From positions 1-11,211 of the forward strand of contig QHXE01000074.1 in the NCBI GenBank assembly GCA_003222835.1: a stretch of DNA of 11,211 nt, given 5' to 3'. Under the pieces are notes generated by a model that saw only the letters and a list, made by a program, of their open reading frames with translations, was not told the origin of the DNA and ran no database searches. Origin of the DNA: Acidobacteriota bacterium (GTDB lineage Bacteria; Acidobacteriota; Blastocatellia; Pyrinomonadales; Pyrinomonadaceae). A program made the position numbers and the translations under genes. Every line of letters begins with the position of its first letter. Within the stretch, counting starts at the first letter, position 1. Positions 6,488-11,211 of this stretch are shown here, piece after piece.

Positions 6488-7684
6488 ATGTACACCGAAT
6501 TCTACGGACTGAAAGAATTGCCCTTCGCGCTGACGCCCGATCCGCGCTACATCTATTTCACGCCCTCGCATACCGAGGTGATGGCTAATCTTCACTACGG
6601 CATCGAAAGTGGCCGAGGCTTGATCGTCGTGACCGGCGAAGTCGGCACCGGGAAAACAACTATGTTGCGGTGGGTGATGCAGCGACTGGATCGCACTGTG
6701 CTGGTCGCCTACATCTTCAATCCGCGCCTGTCCGTGCCCGAGTTCTATCAGCACCTCGCCGCACTTTTCGATGTTCGGAACTGGGAAACGAAATCCGACC
6801 TCTTGATCGAACTCGGCAAGGTCCTGGATTCGCGTCACAGTCGCGGTCTGCGCACGGTGTTGATTGTCGACGAAGCGCATGGACTGTCGCCTGTGGTTCT
6901 GGAAGAAGTGCGGCTGCTCTGCAATTTCGAATCGGACACGGCGAAGAAGTTGCAGATCGTTCTCACGGGCCAGCCGGAGTTGCGCGAGGTCTTGAACTAT
7001 CCGGACCTGCGCCAACTCAAGCAACGCGTCTCGCTGCGTTGCGAAATCACCGCGCTCCCCAACGTCGAAGAAACAGCTCAGTACATTCACTCGCGTCTGA
7101 AGATCGCCGGCGCGCCGCGTGCGAATATCTTTTCGCCCGGGGCGATCGACTATATCTTTCGCTGCTCCGAAGGGATTCCGCGCAACATCAATAACCTTTG
7201 CGACAACGCTCTGCTGAATGGATTCGCGGCGGGAGAGTCCGTCATCAGCCGCGCCATTGTCGAAGAGGTTGCCGCAACCTTCGATATGGTGCCGCGCGCT
7301 GACCGCCTGAAAAACAGCGAAGAGCGAGAAGGACCCGCGCGCATCTTTAATGCGGCCGGACGCGCCGAACTTTGGGCAGCGGGAAACGGCGATTCCGGCA
7401 ACGGCAATGGCAGCAACGGCGAGTTTCCAACCGACGCCTACTCTTTCACCACGCGCGTCGCTGAACCTGAAATCATCTTTAACGAACACGCGCGCCAGGA
7501 ATCTCCAACCACAATTGAAGAACTCGGATCTGCTTTCAACGCTTCGGGTCTGGGCAGCCTGTCAGTACCACCTGCGTTAGCGGGTGGATCATACTTTGAT
7601 AAGCCAAGCTCGACTCTCAACCCACCCGCTAACGCAGGTGGTACTGACAGGTTCGGGAGAGGAAACAATGGGCAGAATCTATGA
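6488..7684 (+). CDS. ExeA-like AAA ATPase, XrtA/PEP-CTERM locus-associated
   Basis: A 398-residue P-loop ATPase of the ExeA/general-secretion type that accompanies PEP-CTERM exopolysaccharide loci, probably acting at the inner membrane in assembly or export. The hallmark N-terminus MYTEFYGLKELPFALTPDPR is followed by Walker A GEVGTGKT (residues 50-57, Lys56) and Walker B VLIVDEAH (Asp128, Glu129). LTGQPEL then provides the sensor region and EGIPRNINNLCDNAL the C-terminal lid motif. After about residue 270 the sequence becomes linker-like, with a Gly/Asn-rich run (GNGDSGNGNGSNG). The last 41 residues or so are translated from the family A repeat at 7559-7650 and are not conserved protein. A strong GGAGGAG (6479-6485) precedes the start. 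The stop lies 17 bases inside the next gene, suggesting translational coupling. No transmembrane helix is evident. Confidence 0.9.
   Translation: MYTEFYGLKELPFALTPDPRYIYFTPSHTEVMANLHYGIESGRGLIVVTGEVGTGKTTMLRWVMQRLDRTVLVAYIFNPRLSVPEFYQHLAALFDVRNWETKSDLLIELGKVLDSRHSRGLRTVLIVDEAHGLSPVVLEEVRLLCNFESDTAKKLQIVLTGQPELREVLNYPDLRQLKQRVSLRCEITALPNVEETAQYIHSRLKIAGAPRANIFSPGAIDYIFRCSEGIPRNINNLCDNALLNGFAAGESVISRAIVEEVAATFDMVPRADRLKNSEEREGPARIFNAAGRAELWAAGNGDSGNGNGSNGEFPTDAYSFTTRVAEPEIIFNEHARQESPTTIEELGSAFNASGLGSLSVPPALAGGSYFDKPSSTLNPPANAGGTDRFGRGNNGQNL
7559..7650. repeat. Family A twin-hairpin repeat, perfect 29-bp arms
   Basis: Bases 7559-7587 and 7622-7650 are exact reverse complements over 29 positions, separated by 34 bases. 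Each arm folds on itself (CCACCTGC, loop GTTA, GCGGGTGG with one G-T pair). It lies entirely inside the ATPase reading frame, where it encodes SVPPALAGG and PPANAGGTD. It ends 17 bases before the start of the tyrosine kinase gene. The identical arms suggest recent insertion or active gene conversion. Confidence 0.9.
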
Positions 7685-8738
7685 TGCGCTGAAGCGCGCC
7701 GAGTCCGCGCAGCGTACACCCAAACCTTCAGTCAACCGCAACGGCAATCCGGATAACGTCGCGTACTTCGTTCCGAAGCATGTCCATCCCTGGGAGCGAC
7801 GGCCTTTCACCGGCATGCCGGCGGGGATCGATTCAGCGTCCACTGCGCACACGGAAGAGGCGACCGGCGGGCCGGCACTCCCCGGCGGACCAGCTTCCCG
7901 TGATGCTGGGGCAACCTTGGGCGCTGTCGGGTCGGCGCGCGCCGCCGAGTTCTCCTCGCGAGAAGTCTTGGTCGCGCGCGTCGAGCCACATCTGTTGGCA
8001 ATTACCGAACCGCGTTCGCCTGAGTGCGAACAGTATCGATCGTTGCGCACACGCTTGCTGCAAGCAGGCGAGCGCCAACGCATGCGTGCGTTTGTGATCA
8101 CGAGCGCTGGCATAGGCGAAGGAAAAACTCTAACCGCTCTCAACCTGGCGTGGCTTCTGGCTCAAACTGACGGCGTGAAGGCACTGGTCATCGATGCGGA
8201 TTTGCGTCAGCCCTGCGCTGCTGATTATCTCGGCATTCAAACCGACTGCGGTCTATCTGAAGTTCTGACCGGCGAGACGAAGCTCCTCGAAGCGATCGTA
8301 AGGTTGCGGCCTTCGGGTTTACACCTTTTGCCCGGGGGCGCCGCGCGCGAAGACGTTGCTGAGCTGCTCTCTGGCCCACGATTCGGCCATTTGCTCGACG
8401 ATGCGCGCAAGATGTTCGATTACATCATCATCGATGCGCCGCCGCTCGGCGTTTTCACCGATGCCAATCTGCTGATCAATCGAGCCGATGCGGCGCTGCT
8501 GGTGCTGCGCGCGGCGAAAACGCGTTATTCGGTCGTCGATCGGTTGTTGGAGCAGTTACCGCGCGAGCGCATGCTTGGCGTCGTGCTCAATCGCGCCGAG
8601 ATAGGTCCGGATGAAACTGCTTACTACTATCAGCCGCGTCATCAACGTGTGATGGCGGTGCCCTTAGAAGAAACAGAAGACGATCACGGGGCAGCAAACC
8701 CTGAGATGATCTACCTCGAGGAGGACATGGTTTCTTGA
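7668..8738 (+). CDS. CpsD/CapB-type tyrosine autokinase (BY-kinase), XrtA/PEP-CTERM-associated
   Basis: A 356-residue cytoplasmic BY-kinase that autophosphorylates on C-terminal tyrosines and works with the Wzz-type protein to control polymer length and export. The ATG at 7668 is preferred over upstream in-frame starts because it begins the family N-terminus MGRIYDALKRAE and follows GGGAGAGG (7655-7662). A proline/alanine-rich variable stretch (about 60-100) precedes the kinase domain. Walker A is SAGIGEGKT (Lys153), Walker A' is ALVIDADLRQP (Asp176, Asp178) and Walker B is YIIIDAPP (Asp256). A C-terminal tyrosine cluster, Tyr319-Tyr321 in AYYYQ, is the likely phosphorylation site. It overlaps the ATPase gene by 17 bases. 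Separation of the kinase and Wzz components is normal for this locus type. Confidence 0.92.
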   Translation: MGRIYDALKRAESAQRTPKPSVNRNGNPDNVAYFVPKHVHPWERRPFTGMPAGIDSASTAHTEEATGGPALPGGPASRDAGATLGAVGSARAAEFSSREVLVARVEPHLLAITEPRSPECEQYRSLRTRLLQAGERQRMRAFVITSAGIGEGKTLTALNLAWLLAQTDGVKALVIDADLRQPCAADYLGIQTDCGLSEVLTGETKLLEAIVRLRPSGLHLLPGGAAREDVAELLSGPRFGHLLDDARKMFDYIIIDAPPLGVFTDANLLINRADAALLVLRAAKTRYSVVDRLLEQLPRERMLGVVLNRAEIGPDETAYYYQPRHQRVMAVPLEETEDDHGAANPEMIYLEEDMVS

Positions 8739-8743
8739 GGGTT

Positions 8744-8838
8744 GTCAGAACCGCCTGCGGTAGCGGGTGGTTGATCTTTGACGACCGAGAGCCCGCTATG
8801 CCAGAGATCAACCGCCCGCTACCGCAGGCGGTTCTGAC
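8744..8838. repeat. Family A variant twin-hairpin repeat between the kinase and sugar-transferase genes
   Basis: Arms 8744-8777 and 8805-8838 are inverted copies matching at 33 of 34 positions, with a 27-base centre. The outer part (GTCAGAACCGCCTGCGGTAG) is a variant of the element at 7559-7650. It begins 5 bases after the kinase stop and ends 10 bases before the sugar-transferase start, filling almost all of the 110-base gap. A folded long stem would place a strong hairpin next to the weak ribosome binding site (AAGG, 8842-8845). Confidence 0.9.
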
Positions 8839-8848
8839 CAGAAGGTAA

Positions 8849-10234
8849 ATGAACGCATCCAGACAAAAGGCCCGCACGATTCTGCTTCTGCTCGTCGAGG
8901 CAATGTTGCTCTTTGGCGGCCTAATAGTAGCCGTATATGTTCGGCTGGGAGCCATTGACGCCGAAGACACTCTGATCCAACGCCACGGCTTTTACAAAGC
9001 TGCGTTGTTCACGATCTTCTGTCTGGCATCGTTCTATCTTTTCGATCTCTATGATTTCGTGGTGATGCACGACCGGCGCGAGCTGGTGTTGCGACTGCTG
9101 CAAGCCCTGGGGTTTGCCTGGGTAGCGTTAGCGCTGCTGTTCTACGCCGTGCCGCAGGTAATGATTGGCCGCGGCGTGTCACTGATCTCGCTTCCGTTGG
9201 CCCTACTGCTGATGGTGGGGTGGCGGCTGGCGATTCACTGGATCCTGGGCCATCCCGAAGTCGGCGAGCGCATTTTGATCGTTGGTTCGGGTCCGTTCGC
9301 CGTCGAGATCGCGCGGGAGACTCTCGGCCGCGCGGATGCCGGTTTTCGGGTCGTCGGTTTTGTGGACAACGATCCTTCGCTCATAGGCAAGAGCCTCATC
9401 AATCCCAAGGTCATAGGATTGACTTCGGAATTAGGCGCGTTGGTTCGCCGCGAGAGCATCGATCGCATCGTGGTCGCAATCGGCGACGCGCGCGGACGGT
9501 TTCCCACGCAGGAACTTCTGCGGCTGAGTTTGTCAGGTGATGTAACGATCGAAGAGAGCGCTTCGTTTTATGAGCGACTCACCGGACGCGTGTTGCTGGA
9601 TATGATTCGGCCGTCTTGGCTAATCTTTTCCAGCCGTGGCCGGCGCGCAAAAATTAACGAAATCGTTCGCGTTGCGATGCATCGAACGGTTGCCTTTATC
9701 GGCGCAATTCTTTCTTTGCCGATTGCGATCGTTACCGCGATCTTGATCAAGATCGATTCGCGCGGGCCGGTGCTTTACAAGCAGGAACGGGTTGGCAAGA
9801 ACGGCCGCAGGTTCACGCTGATGAAGTTTCGCTCGATGCGCGTCGACGCCGAAAAGGACGGTCCCGTCTGGGCCCAGACCGACGACCAGCGCATGACGCG
9901 CGTCGGGCGCATCATTCGCAAAATTCGCATCGATGAAATTCCACAATTTTGGAACATCCTGCGCGGCGATATGAATTTCGTCGGGCCGCGGCCGGAGCGT
10001 CCGCACTTCATCGCGCAACTGGCGCAGGAAATTCCGTATTACGAACAGCGGCACCTAATCGCACCAGGACTGACCGGCTGGGCGCAGATCAAATATCCGT
10101 ACGGAGCATCGATCGAAGACGCCAGACAGAAGTTGCAATACGATCTTTACTACATCAAGAAGCAGAGCCTGACACTCGACGCAATCATCATGTTCGAAAC
10201 GATCAAGACGATTCTGTTTGGAAGAGGAACGTAA
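8849..10234 (+). CDS. Polyprenyl-phosphate sugar-1-phosphate transferase (WcaJ-like, PEP-CTERM system type)
   Basis: A 461-residue inner-membrane priming enzyme that transfers a sugar-1-phosphate from a nucleotide sugar to undecaprenyl phosphate, starting EPS repeat-unit synthesis; the sugar cannot be told from sequence. N-terminal helices lie at about 10-31, 47-67, 78-101 and 108-131. A Rossmann-like domain follows with IVGSGPFAVEIA (Gly146, Gly148). The C-terminal sugar-transferase domain starts with a helix at about 280-302. It carries GPVLYKQERVGKNGR, the catalytic Asp362-Glu363 in RIDEIPQFWNILRGDMNFVG, GPRPERP (from 379) and LTGWAQI. Architecture and length fit the family. The nearest start context is only AAGG a few bases upstream, so initiation may be inefficient or coupled to upstream genes. 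Confidence 0.92.
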   Translation: MNASRQKARTILLLLVEAMLLFGGLIVAVYVRLGAIDAEDTLIQRHGFYKAALFTIFCLASFYLFDLYDFVVMHDRRELVLRLLQALGFAWVALALLFYAVPQVMIGRGVSLISLPLALLLMVGWRLAIHWILGHPEVGERILIVGSGPFAVEIARETLGRADAGFRVVGFVDNDPSLIGKSLINPKVIGLTSELGALVRRESIDRIVVAIGDARGRFPTQELLRLSLSGDVTIEESASFYERLTGRVLLDMIRPSWLIFSSRGRRAKINEIVRVAMHRTVAFIGAILSLPIAIVTAILIKIDSRGPVLYKQERVGKNGRRFTLMKFRSMRVDAEKDGPVWAQTDDQRMTRVGRIIRKIRIDEIPQFWNILRGDMNFVGPRPERPHFIAQLAQEIPYYEQRHLIAPGLTGWAQIKYPYGASIEDARQKLQYDLYYIKKQSLTLDAIIMFETIKTILFGRGT

Positions 10235-10235
10235 G

Positions 10236-10319
10236 AATGTCCGACAAACTTCAGTTTGTCGGACCCTGGATCAAAGAATCGATGCTAACGCACCGACCAA
10301 CTAAAGTTTGGCGGACATT
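10236..10319. repeat. Family B twin-hairpin repeat before the export gene
   Basis: Left arm 10236-10263 contains the complete CCGACAAAC-TTCA-GTTTGTCGG hairpin. Right arm 10293-10319 is its inverted copy with 24 of 27 positions matching. The element begins 2 bases after the sugar-transferase stop codon and ends 4 bases before the strong GGAGGT (10323-10328) of the next gene. The arms match the copies at 604-681 and 4280-4361, while the centres are unrelated. Confidence 0.87.
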
Positions 10320-10334
10320 TTCGGAGGTTGAACG

Positions 10335-11198
10335 ATGAAGAAGCTGTTAATTCAAAATTTTGTCGTGGCGATTGCGATGGCCATCGGCGCAAGCACTTTC
10401 GCACAGTCACCTAACAATGCGTCTCGCCAACGCAAAGCTACAGCCGATAGCACGTCCCCGGCAGCGACCGATGCGAAGCCTTCTGATGCCTCGACGACAG
10501 CGAATCCGAGTGGTGATAAGAGCAAGGATAAGAATAAGCCAGCCGAAGTCACCGCTGACGCACAAACCAATCGCACCGATCAGGCCTCCGAAGAAGCCGC
10601 GATTGTTCCTTACTACAACAACTTCTTCACGACCTATCGGCTCGGGCCCGAGGATGTAATCTCGGTCACAGTATTCGGCCAGGATCGTTACTCTAAGCAA
10701 GGCATTAAGATTCCTCCGAGTGGACGCGTTTCGCTGGCGTTAATTCCCGATGGCATCTTTGTCAACGGCAAGACCGTCGATCAGGTTGCTGAGTTGGTCA
10801 AGAAACGCTATGACGAATACATCATCGCTCCGCAAGTGTCGGTGTCACTCGATCAAGCCGGTTCATATCGCTACAGCGTGGTCGGCGACGTAGGGCAACC
10901 GGGAATCAGACTGATGACGCGGCGTCTTTCTGTGAGCGAGGCCATCGCTGAAGCAGGCGGCGTGCTGCAAACCGGCAATCGCAAAAAGATTGTGGTTCTG
11001 CGTAAGCAAGCGAACGGAAGTTTGGCGCAGATTCCTGTCAACCTCTCTGCTATCTATCGCGGCCAGGCGCCTGATTCGATCTACTTAGTCCCGGGCGATC
11101 AAGTCATCGTTCCCGGAAACACACTGAAGAAAATGCAGACGATCATGGGATTCACACAGGTACTGAGCTTCGCGCGATTGTTTACGGGCGGGTGGTAA
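10335..11198 (+). CDS. Wza-type polysaccharide export protein (Poly_export plus SLBB), XrtA/PEP-CTERM type
   Basis: A 287-residue exported protein expected to contribute to the outer-membrane or periplasmic polysaccharide export channel. The signal peptide covers about residues 1-23 (MKKLL, hydrophobic core, likely cleavage after STFA). Residues about 25-90 are a low-complexity linker rich in Ser, Thr, Asp and Lys. The Poly_export domain starts at about Tyr101 (YRLGPEDVISVTVFGQD) and includes PPSGRVSLALIPDG. An SLBB domain begins near 178 (YRYSVVGDVGQPGIRLM) and contains SVSEAIAEAGGV and LVPGDQVIVPG. No lipobox Cys is seen, whereas many Wza-like proteins are lipoproteins. GGAGGT (10323-10328) supports the start. 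It is the last complete gene; a ribosome binding site follows immediately. Confidence 0.92.
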   Translation: MKKLLIQNFVVAIAMAIGASTFAQSPNNASRQRKATADSTSPAATDAKPSDASTTANPSGDKSKDKNKPAEVTADAQTNRTDQASEEAAIVPYYNNFFTTYRLGPEDVISVTVFGQDRYSKQGIKIPPSGRVSLALIPDGIFVNGKTVDQVAELVKKRYDEYIIAPQVSVSLDQAGSYRYSVVGDVGQPGIRLMTRRLSVSEAIAEAGGVLQTGNRKKIVVLRKQANGSLAQIPVNLSAIYRGQAPDSIYLVPGDQVIVPGNTLKKMQTIMGFTQVLSFARLFTGGW

Positions 11199-11203
11199 AA
11201 AGC

Positions 11204-11209
11204 AGGAGG
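11204..11209 (+). promoter_or_regulatory. Ribosome binding site of the next, out-of-window gene
   Basis: AGGAGG starts 5 bases after the export-gene stop codon and reaches almost to the window end. It implies a closely spaced next gene on the same strand whose start codon lies just beyond base 11211. This points to continuation of the operon. Confidence 0.7.
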
Positions 11210-11211
11210 CA

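Noticed and set aside
6446..7489. Long open frame on the reverse strand opposite the ATPase gene (347 codons).
   Set aside because: It lies antisense to a gene with clear Walker motifs. Its translation shows no recognisable domain, and such frames are common in G+C-rich codon-biased DNA.
7559..7650. The VPPALAGG/PPANAGG peptides as a possible PEP-CTERM-like sorting signal on the ATPase.
   Set aside because: They come from translation of a repeat and lack the PEP motif, a following membrane helix and a basic tail. The ATPase also has no signal peptide.
925..10319. The repeated hairpins as a CRISPR array.
   Set aside because: The units are far apart, occur as inverted pairs in gene junctions, belong to several families and have no regular spacers or cas genes.

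Overview
The window is a 5'-truncated section of an exosortase/PEP-CTERM exopolysaccharide locus. All recognisable genes are on the + strand. Base composition is G+C-rich. The protein families, and the palindromic repeats whose translation reads like VPPALAGG/PPANAGG, resemble what I know from Acidobacteriota (Blastocatellia-type) genomes. That placement is inference; no rRNA or marker gene is present to confirm it.

Layout: an exosortase missing its extreme N-terminus (1-998); an EpsI-type exosortase partner broken by a frameshift or deletion (1021-1615); a 264-base gap with degenerate repeats and a palindrome; a PrsT-like TPR lipoprotein (1880-4273); a Wzz-type chain-length determinant (4376-5992); a four-helix-bundle protein of the 23S-rRNA intervening-sequence family, which looks inserted (6046-6438); an ExeA-like secretion ATPase (6488-7684); a CpsD-type tyrosine autokinase (7668-8738); a polyprenyl-phosphate sugar-1-phosphate transferase (8849-10234); and a Wza-type polysaccharide export protein (10335-11198). 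The window closes on a Shine-Dalgarno sequence for another gene.

The genes form one functional set. The sugar transferase starts the repeat unit on the lipid carrier. The Wzz protein and tyrosine kinase, encoded separately, control polymer length. The export protein forms the outer-membrane route. The ATPase and TPR lipoprotein are characteristic accessory proteins. The exosortase/EpsI pair processes PEP-CTERM proteins, which are expected to be encoded elsewhere. No PEP-CTERM substrate, polymerase, flippase or further glycosyltransferase is visible here.

The most unusual feature is the repeats. Nearly every gene junction carries a roughly 80-95 bp element made of two inverted arms, each arm itself a hairpin, in at least three sequence families. 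One element lies inside the exosortase reading frame and supplies about 26 residues of a loop between membrane segments. Two others supply the C-terminal tails of the exosortase and the ATPase. This is a recognisable known system (exosortase/EPS) heavily invaded by REP/BIME-like elements, not a clearly new enzymatic system.
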